Shown: positions 5,571 through 13,400 of the stretch, piece after piece
Position numbering within the stretch: position 1 is the stretch's first letter
How the letters are laid out: every line of letters starts with the position of its first letter
Assembly (NCBI GenBank): GCA_964354865.1
Contig: CAYHBN010000031.1
Location: forward strand, 1 to 16,016
DNA length: 16,016 bases
Direction: 5' to 3'
Source of the DNA: JAHFJU01 sp964354865
Lineage (GTDB): Bacteria; Patescibacteriota; Gracilibacteria; UBA1369; UM-FILTER-53-11
Notes under the pieces: model-generated
The model's input: the letters and a program-made list of their open reading frames with translations, nothing else
The model's database searches: none
What the model was told of the DNA's origin: nothing
Made by a program: the position numbers and the translations under genes

Positions 5571-7559
5571 CTACGCTACGGCCTTTCTGAAATCAACGTG
5601 GAGCGCGTCGGGCTCTTTGAGTGCTGCTTCGAGCACTTTTGTACTCGCACCAGGCAGATTTCTCAAAATATGCGGCATGAGTTTTGCGCTTGTCTCTGCG
5701 CGGCGATGGTTGAGTACCTGTTCCTCAAACTCTTTTGCACTTAACTCTTTGTCTCCCACTTCGTTCCAAAAACGGCTGTTGGCATTTTTAAGGTTATGGT
5801 TATTCCAGCCTTCTTCTTCGGCAGCGCCTTTGCGCTGTAAATTTCGCGCCTCGCGGTTGAGGTCGAGGGTTCTTACGTGGATGTCTTCTACCACTGCGCC
5901 TTCAAGCGCAGCTGTACCCGCACTCTCGCCCACACTTGATATTATTTCATCTTTAGCTCGCCCATCGAGCTCGCCTACTTGTTGTAGGTCTTCAACTAGC
6001 TCGTCACCGGTGCTCGATTGAATTTCGTGTGTTGAGCGCTGTTCGGTGTTTTGGTTCTGGTTATTTTCTTCGTCCACGCGAGCGTCAGCGAGCGCTGTAC
6101 TTGGTTCTTCTCGGCTTTGGTTTTGTTCGCTTTCCTGCGCCATCCTGATTCGCTCCTGTCTCATTTTTTCAACCGCCGAGAACGCCGAAATATTCGTTTT
6201 TTGTGAAGATGAACGTTTGTCATTTTTCGCCAGCGCTTTCTTCGTTTCTAAATCCACCTCATGTTTTTTCATTCCTTTTTCTTCGGCTTTTTGTATGACT
6301 AACTCAGATTTTGCCGTCGCGCTAATGCCCAGGTGTTGGCGCGCACGTTTGTGTTGTTCAAATTTCAAGTCAACGAGATTTGTCACGAGCAAGCTTTCTT
6401 GTACCGATGGTTCGCGTTTCGCTTCTTCAATGGCCGCTTTAATTTGGTCGGGCGTGTACTCGACGCTTTCACCCTCGCTTTGTGCCGCCTTTTCTGGATT
6501 TTCCAATCCTTCTAGAATTTGCAAACGTCGGTCAACGTCGGCTTCAATAAAGGTCTCTCGGTGTTTTGCCTGAACGTCGGCGGGCAGTTTTTCAAAACGT
6601 TTACAAACCACCACGCGTAGATTTTTACCGGTAGCGGGGTCAATTCTTGAATCGAGCTCTGAGTGGTGCAGCATCGTCTTTTTCTCTTCGAGTGAAAGTC
6701 CTTTAAACCAAATTGCATAGGTCTTTCCGGTGCCCTTTGAAAGCCTTGGAATTGGCTTAGTATTCGTCATTGCGTCGATCTTGTTCTTGTACGATTTGTC
6801 GAGTCGCGCACTTTCGTTCTCAGGTTTTTCTTTTCGGTCGAGCACTTTTTGGCCCGTCTCTTTCTGAATTTTTCTGAGGAGTTCTTTGCGTTTATTGAGG
6901 TCGGCATTTGCAAACTCATCCATGTATTTTTTCTGCACGTCGGTGGGTAGCTCCAAGAAGGCGTTTTTGAGCTCAATGTGGCTCTTCACTAACTTAGCAA
7001 CGAGTGCCTCTCTCTCCTGTAAATCGCCCTTCAAAAATTCTTTCCAATACTGTTTTCGAATTGCCTGTGGCAAACGTGTTTGCGTTTTTTGATCAGCAAC
7101 CGGTGGGGGACTCATATCCGGATCCATTATGTCGCGTAGCTCTTTTCGGCGAGGATTATGCAGGTCGGTGTCTTTATTTTTTAAGTGATTGATACGTTGC
7201 TGGTCGGTCAATTTGCGCCACCATTTCATGTATAGCGGAATACTTTTTTCTGCAAAAAGTCCTTCTTCTGCGGCTTTCTCCATATCGACTTCGTAGTCGG
7301 TGTTTATTTTTTTTACATAATCAACGGTCTTACCAAAGTTGGTATCGGCCTGTTGAAGGCGGGTGACATCGGTCTCGCTTTGTACCCACTTGAGGTATTC
7401 TGTTGCATCATGCTCGTTAAATCGGGCATTCTCGTCAGAACTCATAAGTGCCATTTTAACTTTATTGGCAAGTTTTTTCCGCATCCAATCTACCTTCGCG
7501 CCATCACTTTTTTCAGCGTCTTCGGCCGAGCCTTCTTGTTGTACTTCTGGTGAGCCCAT
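5571..7559 (-). CDS. Hypothetical 662-residue charged protein with internal helical repeats
   Basis: No family recognised. It is highly charged, predicted mostly helical, with no signal peptide or membrane segment, so probably cytoplasmic. Two repeat types are visible. Type A, Y-x-x-W-aromatic-basic-x-L, occurs at 110-126 (YMKWWRKLTDQQRINHL) and 281-297 (YAIWFKGLSLEEKKTML), all key positions offset by exactly 171. Type B, L-P-x-x-(V/I)-x-K-x-(Y/H)-x3-F-x3-D-x3-R, occurs at 163-191, 204-232 and 325-353. The order is A-B-B-A-B. Residues 450-520 are a Gln/Asn/Ser/Glu-rich disordered linker (EENNQNQNTEQ). The C-terminal part, 580-662, is helical again. ATG 7559 lies only 11 bp after a consensus -10. 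It forms a two-gene unit with the membrane methyltransferase downstream; a scaffold or methylation substrate is only a guess. Confidence 0.8.
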   Translation of the reverse strand: MGSPEVQQEGSAEDAEKSDGAKVDWMRKKLANKVKMALMSSDENARFNEHDATEYLKWVQSETDVTRLQQADTNFGKTVDYVKKINTDYEVDMEKAAEEGLFAEKSIPLYMKWWRKLTDQQRINHLKNKDTDLHNPRRKELRDIMDPDMSPPPVADQKTQTRLPQAIRKQYWKEFLKGDLQEREALVAKLVKSHIELKNAFLELPTDVQKKYMDEFANADLNKRKELLRKIQKETGQKVLDRKEKPENESARLDKSYKNKIDAMTNTKPIPRLSKGTGKTYAIWFKGLSLEEKKTMLHHSELDSRIDPATGKNLRVVVCKRFEKLPADVQAKHRETFIEADVDRRLQILEGLENPEKAAQSEGESVEYTPDQIKAAIEEAKREPSVQESLLVTNLVDLKFEQHKRARQHLGISATAKSELVIQKAEEKGMKKHEVDLETKKALAKNDKRSSSQKTNISAFSAVEKMRQERIRMAQESEQNQSREEPSTALADARVDEENNQNQNTEQRSTHEIQSSTGDELVEDLQQVGELDGRAKDEIISSVGESAGTAALEGAVVEDIHVRTLDLNREARNLQRKGAAEEEGWNNHNLKNANSRFWNEVGDKELSAKEFEEQVLNHRRAETSAKLMPHILRNLPGASTKVLEAALKEPDALHVDFRKAVA

Positions 7560-7737
7560 AAGGGATTGCTATTATACCATATGTTGCTGTCTGCTTATCA
7601 TTCTTTTTAGGTTCACCTTTAGATCGACCGCGTGCGCGATTTTATTACGCGCCAAATTGTGAGAATATACTCGTAGTTGTGTGTATCTGAATTCTATTTC
7701 ACGGTATATTTTTGCCTCACGTTTTTTTGCCGAACAA
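7560..7737. other. Intergenic stretch with a weak hairpin
   Basis: Besides the promoter at 7571-7579, the only structure is a 5-bp GCGCG/CGCGC hairpin (7634-7638/7648-7652) without a T tract, downstream of the DUF4440 gene. No convincing terminator or small gene was found. Confidence 0.4.
7571..7579 (-). promoter_or_regulatory. Extended -10 promoter, nearly leaderless start
   Basis: On the minus strand TGG-TATAAT (TATAAT 7576-7571) is followed after 11 bp by ATG 7559. A start 6-7 bp after the -10 would leave a 4-5 nt leader. No good -35 is seen at 16-18 bp, consistent with reliance on the TGn extension. Confidence 0.65.
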
Positions 7738-8100
7738 CTATTTTGAGTCATTCACCGCCGTGCCTTGATGAAATTTTAGTTGGTAGGTATCGCCTAACTT
7801 AATCCATAGCGAACTCCGATTTCCAACTTCTTTTTCGCCATCGTATGTGACTTCACTAACGTATGTGACGAGCGCAACAGAGGGTGATACTTCGTGTACG
7901 GTAAAATTTTTCAGCGGGAATGTCGCATTGATCGGCTCGGCTTTGTGTCCCAGTGTGTCGGCGCGTTTATACGTTCGTCCTGTGCGCCCAAATTCAAAGA
8001 AGTCAGGTGAGAGGATTCGATTCATGTAGGCGTTATCGAATCGAGTTTCCTCTCGCCATAGTGATTCTTCGAGGGTTTGTAAGAGTGCGCGATCGTGCAT
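7738..8100 (-). CDS. DUF4440 / NTF2-like (SnoaL-fold) protein
   Basis: 120 residues, matching the small single-domain DUF4440 family in length and signature. ESLWREETRFDNAYMNRILSPDFFEFGRTGRTYKR (about 12-46) corresponds to the family pattern E-x-L-x5-R-x9-L-x-x-(D/E)-F-x-E-x-G-x-x-G-x-x-Y-x-R, and the C-terminal RSSLWIKLGDTYQLKFHQGT (95-114) to RSSxW...FHQGTP. These proteins have a cone-shaped NTF2 fold; members include enzymes and uncharacterised small-molecule binders, and no specific activity can be assigned. It starts 31 nt after the stop of the ribonucleotide reductase gene on the same strand with only A/T-rich sequence between, so co-transcription is likely. Functional linkage to nucleotide metabolism is not shown. 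Confidence 0.88.
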   Translation of the reverse strand: MHDRALLQTLEESLWREETRFDNAYMNRILSPDFFEFGRTGRTYKRADTLGHKAEPINATFPLKNFTVHEVSPSVALVTYVSEVTYDGEKEVGNRSSLWIKLGDTYQLKFHQGTAVNDSK

Positions 8101-8131
8101 TACTAAATAATTGAATAATAATTTTCATTGT

Positions 8132-11100
8132 CTACGAGCATCCACTCGTCTCGCCACAGCCGTTGCACTTGTAGCAGGCGCCGTTTCTGACCATTACCAT
8201 GCCGCAGGTACCGCAGGCCGGTGCGTCGTCGTTGTTGAGTTTGAGTGCCATGTTGGTCTGCTCTTTTGCGAGCGCTTCTCGGTCCATTACGCTGAAGACG
8301 CTGCCACCCGCCCCTGAGATCGGCGTTGTTGAAGTTGAGTTTGTTCGTGCTGTCAAATTTCCGACCATTGCGGTGGCAATTGCGCCTACTGAAACTGCAG
8401 AAGCTTTTGCCGTTGAGCCATTTGTTGAGCGTACTGGCGCATGAGTACGTGGTGCCGCCGCGCCATTCGTTGAAGTGCTATTTTGGCCATTCCCATTTCC
8501 TCGTAGTTCAGTTGTTCCGAATCCTCCTAAAACCGGTGCGGTGCCAGAAACGCCGATGCCTTCAACGGGTAACTGTGCGAAGTGTGCGGGATTTGCCTCG
8601 GCATACGCGCGGTCGATTAACTCTTCATTGTGATATTTTTTCGCGGTTTCTTTTGGCAAGAATTTGAGTGCGAAGTATCGGCCAATGTAATCGATGATCG
8701 ATTTCACGAGTGGAATGTTGCGATTTGCCGTCATTCCCGATGGCTCAAAACGTGCGTGAGTGAATTTGCCGACGATCACTTCGAGCGGTACGCCATATTG
8801 CAAACAGAGTGAAATTGACAGTGCGAGCGCGTCCATAATTCCCGAAAGTGTTGAACCTTCTTTGCTCATTTTAATGAAGATTTCACCCGGGGTTCCGTCT
8901 TCATACAAGCCAATAGTCAGGTATCCTTCGTGATTTGCGACACTAAATTTATGTGTGATTGAAAGACGTTCTTGTGCGAGTTTTCGGCGGAGTGGGCGAG
9001 CCATCTCTTGTTGAATTGCGGTGTCGACTTGTTGCGGTGCAACCGTCTCGTCTGAATCTTCTACGTCATCAAAGTTAAAGAGTGCTCCGTAGTTTGTATC
9101 GCCACTTGAGCTGTTGAGTGGTTGGCTTAATTTTGATCCATCACGATAGAGGGCAACTGCTTTAATCATGTACTCCCAGCTGATTTTATATGCGCGAGCT
9201 ACGTCGTCGATTGTTGATTCTTCTGGCATGTTGATTGTCTTCGAAATCGCGCCCGTGATGAATGGTTGAGCCGCCGCCATCATACGTAAGTGTGCGAGCC
9301 ATGGAATATAGCGAACGCCTTTTCTTCCGCAGCGGTTTGCACAGTCAAAAATTGGATAGTGTTTTTCGTCGAGATGCGGTGCTCCTTCGATGGTCATCGT
9401 TCCACAGACAAATTCATTTGCTATCTCGATTTGTTCAGTGCTGTAGCCAAGATACGCGAGCATATTAAACGAGTTGTCATTAATTTGTGCCGGTGACATT
9501 CCCAATACATTTGCGCAGAATTCTTCGCCGAGAGTGAATTTATTAAAGGCAAATTTCAGTTCGAAGATCGACACAAGTTGCATTTCGATTGCCGTTAATT
9601 CTTTGTCGGTAAAGCCATGTTCTTTGAGCGCCTCGGTGTTAATTACCGGGCAGCCTTTAAGTGTCGCGTGTCCTTTTACATAATTCACTACGTCGATAAC
9701 TTCGTGTTCATTTAATCCGAGTGCTTTGAGTGCGTGAGGTACCGATTGATTTACAATTTTGAAATATCCACCGCCAACGAGTTTTTTAAATTTAACGAGT
9801 GCGAAGTCTGGTTCGATACCGGTGGTGTCGCAGTCCATAAGGAGTCCGATTGTTCCGGTAGGTGCAATAACGGTGACTTGTGCATTGCGGTAGCCATGTT
9901 TTTCGCCAAGAGCTAACGCGCGATCCCAAGATTCGCGTGCAGACTCTAAAAGATCGGTTGGGCAGTACTGAGTTTTAATTCCATGAGGAGTGACTGAAAG
10001 CCCTTCGTATTCATGTTTTGCAGCATTGTATGCAGCTCGTCGGTGATTTCGAATAACGCGGAGCATTGAATCTTTATTGCGTTCATATGCTTTAAATGTT
10101 CCGAGTTTTTCTGCCATTTCTGCCGAAGTCGCGTATGACTCACCACACATAATTGCGGTCAGAGCGCCGGCGATTGCATAGCCTTCTTCAGAGTCGTAGG
10201 GGATTCCCATGCGCATAAAGACGGTCTCGAGATTTGCGTATCCTAAGCCGAGAGTTCGATAGTCGTATGATTTTTGTGCAATCTCTTTCGAAGGGAACTG
10301 CGCCATCAAAACTGAAATTTCGAGGGTGACGGTCCAGAGTCGTGAAGCATGTTTGTAGCCTTCAATATCGATTGAGCGATCTTCTTCATTGTAGAATTTG
10401 AGAAGGTTGATTGAGGCAAGATTACATGCGGTGTCGTCTAAAAACATATATTCGCTGCATGGATTACTTGCGTTGATACGGCCATCGGTTGGGCAGGTAT
10501 GCCATTCGTTGATCGTCGTGTCGTATTGCAATCCCGGGTCGGCACATGCCCATGCGGCATAGGTAATATCTGCCCATAATTTTTTCGCAGAAACTTTTTT
10601 CGCCACTTTTCCATCAGTTCGGTTAATGAGACAGAACTCGCTGTCGTTTGCCACTGAGTTCAAAAAGTCGTTGGTGATTCGAATTGAGTTGTTGGAGTTT
10701 TGGCCGGCAACGGTTAGGTATGCTTCTGAGCGAAAATCGGTGTCGTAGGTAGGGAAGGTGAAATTTTCAAAAGACTCTTTTTGCTCGGCCAACATAAGTA
10801 CGCGCTTGATATAGTTGAGCGGAACAAACATGTCGTTTGCCTCTTTTATAAGTTTCTTAAGCCCTTTATTTACCTCGGGGTCAATGCCGTCAGCTCGTGC
10901 TGATTCGAAGATTTTTTTAAGGTGCTGGTTGCAAATGTATGAGCCAGAATGTAGCGCTGCAACTTTTTGCTCTTCGATTGTTTTCCAGTTAATGAAGTCT
11001 TCGACTTCAGGATGATCAATATCGAGACAGACCATTTTTGCGGCGCGTCGTGTGGTTCCGCCCGATTTAATTGCGCCCGCTGCGCGGTCGATCGTGCATA

Positions 11101-12922
11101 AAAAGCTCATCAATCCTGACGAACGTCCGCCGCCAGAAAGGTTTTCGCTCTTGCCGCGAATTGAAGAAAAGTTTGTTCCGGTTCCTGATCCGAATTTAAA
11201 CAAGCGAGCCTCGCGAGTCATAAGATCGAAGATGCCGCCTTCGTTGACGAGGTCATCTTTAATAGATTGTATGAAGCAGTTGTGTACCACTACGCCATTT
11301 GCCAAAAATCTGCCACTTTCAGTTTGAATGTCATAGACGACTTCGTCACCAATGTATTCAATTCCTGTAACGAGTTCTTCTGAGTCGTCGCCCTTTGTTT
11401 TTCCTTTAATCGTCTCATTTAATTCACGAAGTTTTTTAATTTTCGACTGAGAGATAAATCCAATAAGTTGTTCGAATTTTACTCGCTCAGATTCGTAGGC
11501 GATTTCTACGTGATACTGCAATGCACGTGTTTCACGTTTGTCATTGCAAGTTGTTACTCGTGAGTAAATGCCAAGATCGAGAAGGAGATTTTGTACATCG
11601 TGCGCAAGACCTGTTGAAATAGTGGTGAGGCATACATCGCCACTTGCCGTTTTCCCTCTATTGCGAATTCGTACACAGCCATCAGCTTGAAATAATCCTC
11701 TCAAAAAGGCAGCTTTCACTTCGCGTGGAGAGTTGAAAATAACATCGTGAATACGCACATAACCGCTACCAATTCCCAATCCGTATCGCTCTGCAAAAAT
11801 GGTGGTGTAGGTAAAATCTCTTCGAATGATTTTGTAATCCTCGCCAATATTTGGCTTGTTGGTAACTGTAAATCCACCAAAAATGTCAGTAAATAAACCG
11901 GAAAGGTGATTGAATTCATCGCTATTATTTGTGCATACACCAAAATGTGTGCTCTTACCGTAGGTTCCGTGGTAGCCATCGCCAATATGAAAACCAGCCA
12001 ATGTTGCCTCTTTCACTTTTTCACTTACCGCAACTTCTGATTTTGCGAGCACAGGAATCTTTGACAACTGTACTCTCTTGCCTAGACATTCTTTGAGCGG
12101 AATCCACTTAAATACGCCACCATCTTTCGTTCGTTTATCTGCCGCCCAAATTTGATGATCGTCGGTAAACTCAATGTACTGGCCATTTTTAAGGCTCATT
12201 TTATAAAGTGAGCGCACTCCATTGTTTTTTGCTGCAAGGATTTTCACCCAGCGTTCGCCATCGTAAATTTTTAATCCAACACGATTTTGTTCAACGAGGT
12301 TTCGCAAATTAGTCATACCTTCTTCGGTTGCGACTTTTGTGTCCCAGCGTCCGCATGCATGTGGTTGAGGTCGCGTGTACGAATCCTGCCCTTTCATAAG
12401 CGTTCCTGTTTGTTCGTCGACGTAGTAATGACCCTGTGCCTCACCTGTAATTCCGTATGCCCAAGCCAAACCTGTGTTAAACCACTGTGGACTATTTGGA
12501 GCCGCCATTTGATTAATGAGCATGTGCTTCATTTCGTCTTCGTATGCCTGTGCATCTTCGCTTGTCGCAAAATAGTTGTAGCGATCGCCCCAGTAGCGCC
12601 ATGTTGAAGCCAAACGCGAAACAACTTGTTTTGCAGACCACTCAGAACCGTTTTTTCCCCCGCGTTCAGTTGGAACCCCTTTTTTGCGGAAATATTTTTG
12701 AGCCAAAATGTCGGTTGCAACTTGTGACCAGCTTGCAGGAACTTCGACATCTTTCATCTCAAAAACCACAGAACCGTCGGTATTGTTAATTCGTGATGTG
12801 CGATATTCGTAGGTAATTGCATCGAGAGGATTTTTGCCGGGAGTCGTAAATCGGCGAGAAATCGTTAGTCCGCTGCGGCGTTGTGTGTTTACAGCAGGGT
12901 GTGGAGAAGTGGTTTTGTTCAT
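8132..12922 (-). CDS. nrdJ: Adenosylcobalamin-dependent (class II) ribonucleotide reductase with intein
   Basis: 1596-residue precursor; removal of a 359-residue intein leaves 1237. It reduces ribonucleotides to deoxyribonucleotides using an adenosylcobalamin-generated thiyl radical, in the cytoplasm. Seen: PNSPQWFNTG near the N terminus, the junction PHA|C...HN|CFIQSIKDDL, EARLFKFGSGTGTNFS, the active-site NPCSEYMFLDDTACN (Cys822, Glu824 and Cys833 in the precursor, the same C-x-E and 11-residue spacing as in Thermotoga NrdJ), PTGTIGLLMD, GAISKTINMPEEST, ALYRDGSKLSQPL, a TSCPD domain (HARFEPSGMTANRNIP) and a C-terminal Cys cluster (CGTCG...CYKCNGCGETSGCS) for zinc or redox transfer. No N-terminal ATP-cone is seen. 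I start at ATG 12922: the in-frame extension to 13015 runs through a GC hairpin and lacks family similarity. No Shine-Dalgarno site. A DUF4440 gene follows 31 nt later. Confidence 0.95.
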   Translation of the reverse strand: MNKTTSPHPAVNTQRRSGLTISRRFTTPGKNPLDAITYEYRTSRINNTDGSVVFEMKDVEVPASWSQVATDILAQKYFRKKGVPTERGGKNGSEWSAKQVVSRLASTWRYWGDRYNYFATSEDAQAYEDEMKHMLINQMAAPNSPQWFNTGLAWAYGITGEAQGHYYVDEQTGTLMKGQDSYTRPQPHACGRWDTKVATEEGMTNLRNLVEQNRVGLKIYDGERWVKILAAKNNGVRSLYKMSLKNGQYIEFTDDHQIWAADKRTKDGGVFKWIPLKECLGKRVQLSKIPVLAKSEVAVSEKVKEATLAGFHIGDGYHGTYGKSTHFGVCTNNSDEFNHLSGLFTDIFGGFTVTNKPNIGEDYKIIRRDFTYTTIFAERYGLGIGSGYVRIHDVIFNSPREVKAAFLRGLFQADGCVRIRNRGKTASGDVCLTTISTGLAHDVQNLLLDLGIYSRVTTCNDKRETRALQYHVEIAYESERVKFEQLIGFISQSKIKKLRELNETIKGKTKGDDSEELVTGIEYIGDEVVYDIQTESGRFLANGVVVHNCFIQSIKDDLVNEGGIFDLMTREARLFKFGSGTGTNFSSIRGKSENLSGGGRSSGLMSFLCTIDRAAGAIKSGGTTRRAAKMVCLDIDHPEVEDFINWKTIEEQKVAALHSGSYICNQHLKKIFESARADGIDPEVNKGLKKLIKEANDMFVPLNYIKRVLMLAEQKESFENFTFPTYDTDFRSEAYLTVAGQNSNNSIRITNDFLNSVANDSEFCLINRTDGKVAKKVSAKKLWADITYAAWACADPGLQYDTTINEWHTCPTDGRINASNPCSEYMFLDDTACNLASINLLKFYNEEDRSIDIEGYKHASRLWTVTLEISVLMAQFPSKEIAQKSYDYRTLGLGYANLETVFMRMGIPYDSEEGYAIAGALTAIMCGESYATSAEMAEKLGTFKAYERNKDSMLRVIRNHRRAAYNAAKHEYEGLSVTPHGIKTQYCPTDLLESARESWDRALALGEKHGYRNAQVTVIAPTGTIGLLMDCDTTGIEPDFALVKFKKLVGGGYFKIVNQSVPHALKALGLNEHEVIDVVNYVKGHATLKGCPVINTEALKEHGFTDKELTAIEMQLVSIFELKFAFNKFTLGEEFCANVLGMSPAQINDNSFNMLAYLGYSTEQIEIANEFVCGTMTIEGAPHLDEKHYPIFDCANRCGRKGVRYIPWLAHLRMMAAAQPFITGAISKTINMPEESTIDDVARAYKISWEYMIKAVALYRDGSKLSQPLNSSSGDTNYGALFNFDDVEDSDETVAPQQVDTAIQQEMARPLRRKLAQERLSITHKFSVANHEGYLTIGLYEDGTPGEIFIKMSKEGSTLSGIMDALALSISLCLQYGVPLEVIVGKFTHARFEPSGMTANRNIPLVKSIIDYIGRYFALKFLPKETAKKYHNEELIDRAYAEANPAHFAQLPVEGIGVSGTAPVLGGFGTTELRGNGNGQNSTSTNGAAAPRTHAPVRSTNGSTAKASAVSVGAIATAMVGNLTARTNSTSTTPISGAGGSVFSVMDREALAKEQTNMALKLNNDDAPACGTCGMVMVRNGACYKCNGCGETSGCS
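11279..12355 (-). mobile_element. Full-length intein with LAGLIDADG homing endonuclease in NrdJ
   Basis: 359 residues inserted in frame, from Cys1 (codon 12355-12353, CGRWDTKVATEEG, block A) to Asn359 (codon 11281-11279). Block B has TDDH at 64-67. The endonuclease has both catalytic LAGLIDADG motifs, LAGFHIGDG (119-127) and FLRGLFQADG (217-226), each with its acidic residue intact, and LGIYSRV (261-267) as block H. Block F is VYDIQTESGRFLANG (340-354) and block G ends VVVHN with the penultimate His and terminal Asn, followed by extein Cys+1. All residues needed for class 1 protein splicing are present. The insertion point lies directly at the redox-active Cys of the reductase (PHA^CFIQS), a typical highly conserved homing target. 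The endonuclease appears undamaged. Confidence 0.93.
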
Positions 12923-12973
12923 AACCGGAGGGGTGAAAATGTTGATAAAGGGGGAATAAAATAGGCCCACGCT

Positions 12974-12990
12974 GCCCGACTTCGTCGGGC
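12974..12990 (-). other. GC hairpin in the nrdJ leader
   Basis: GCCCGAC and GTCGGGC (7 bp, 3-nt loop) lie about 50 nt upstream of the nrdJ start. No T tract follows closely on the minus strand, so it is not a simple terminator; it may shape the long leader. It explains the spurious coding extension to 13015. Confidence 0.5.
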
Positions 12991-13018
12991 GCCCGCAAGT
13001 AGGTCTGCGACCCACGAA

Positions 13019-13067
13019 CTACTACATGTAGTGTGGCAAAGTTGGATGCTACCCCTATATCTAGTAT
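13019..13067 (-). promoter_or_regulatory. Pair of NrdR-box-like palindromes upstream of nrdJ
   Basis: On the minus strand ATACTAGATATAGGGG (13067-13052) and ACACTACATGTAGTAG (13034-13019) each match 12 of 16 positions of the NrdR-box consensus as I recall it (ACAC-T/A-ATATAT-A-GTGT). The second contains a perfect 12-bp palindrome. Their centres are 33 bp apart, about three helical turns, close to the usual paired spacing of 31-32. NrdR is the ATP/dATP-sensing repressor of ribonucleotide reductase genes. A possible promoter, TTGAGA (13075-13070), 17 bp, TAGCAT (13052-13047), overlaps the first box. No NrdR gene is in the window. Confidence 0.5.
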
Positions 13068-13400
13068 GTCTCAAGGCGACTTCACCGAAACTTCTTGCCG
13101 AGAATGATCACTAATGTTGCTGTTTAATTTGGTGCAAAATAGGTGTCGTCAGTTTGATTTTAGACACGCGAAAATCACTTTGTGGGGGGCTTCGTCAATA
13201 ACAAATCTTAAATCGAAAACTATAAAACAGAGTGATGGCGGGGGAAGGGTCATGTTGAAAACTAAACCAAAAGAGCGACCCGTGTAAAGGCCGCTCTTTT
13301 TTTATAAGCTCACTTCGTCTCAGAACTGGCAAAGCCAGATTCTTCACCTCGTTTGCGGCGACACCGTGTGTCGCCCGATATCAGCCTGACATCAACTCTC
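13068..13400. other. Gene-free region between nrdJ and the surface protein
   Basis: No coding frame with credible composition is seen. It holds the terminator at 13269-13303, hairpins 13326-13330/13334-13338 (CTGGC/GCCAG) and 13357-13364/13368-13375 (GGCGACAC/GTGTCGCC) that would lie in the 3' untranslated region of the surface-protein mRNA, and an 18-bp stretch at 13099-13116 that recurs with one mismatch at 13442-13459 inside the next gene. Confidence 0.45.
13269..13303 (+). terminator. Rho-independent terminator, better on the plus strand
   Basis: Arms 13269-13277 (AAAAGAGCG) and 13292-13300 (CGCTCTTTT) with a 14-nt loop; the plus strand continues into seven T in total. On the minus strand only four T follow. 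No plus-strand gene ends upstream, so it may serve the minus-strand surface-protein gene, or end an unannotated plus-strand transcript. Confidence 0.65.

Noticed and set aside
12923..13015. N-terminal extension of NrdJ to an upstream ATG
   Set aside because: It would translate a GC hairpin (12974-12990), has no family similarity, and the ATG at 12922 gives the normal start region.
12923..13080. Cobalamin riboswitch upstream of nrdJ
   Set aside because: No B12-box sequence or matching multi-stem core could be found; only a short GC hairpin and palindromes.
13252..13287. 11-codon plus-strand mini-gene preceded by a purine-rich run
   Set aside because: Too short to support, its end overlaps the terminator stem, and no promoter is visible.
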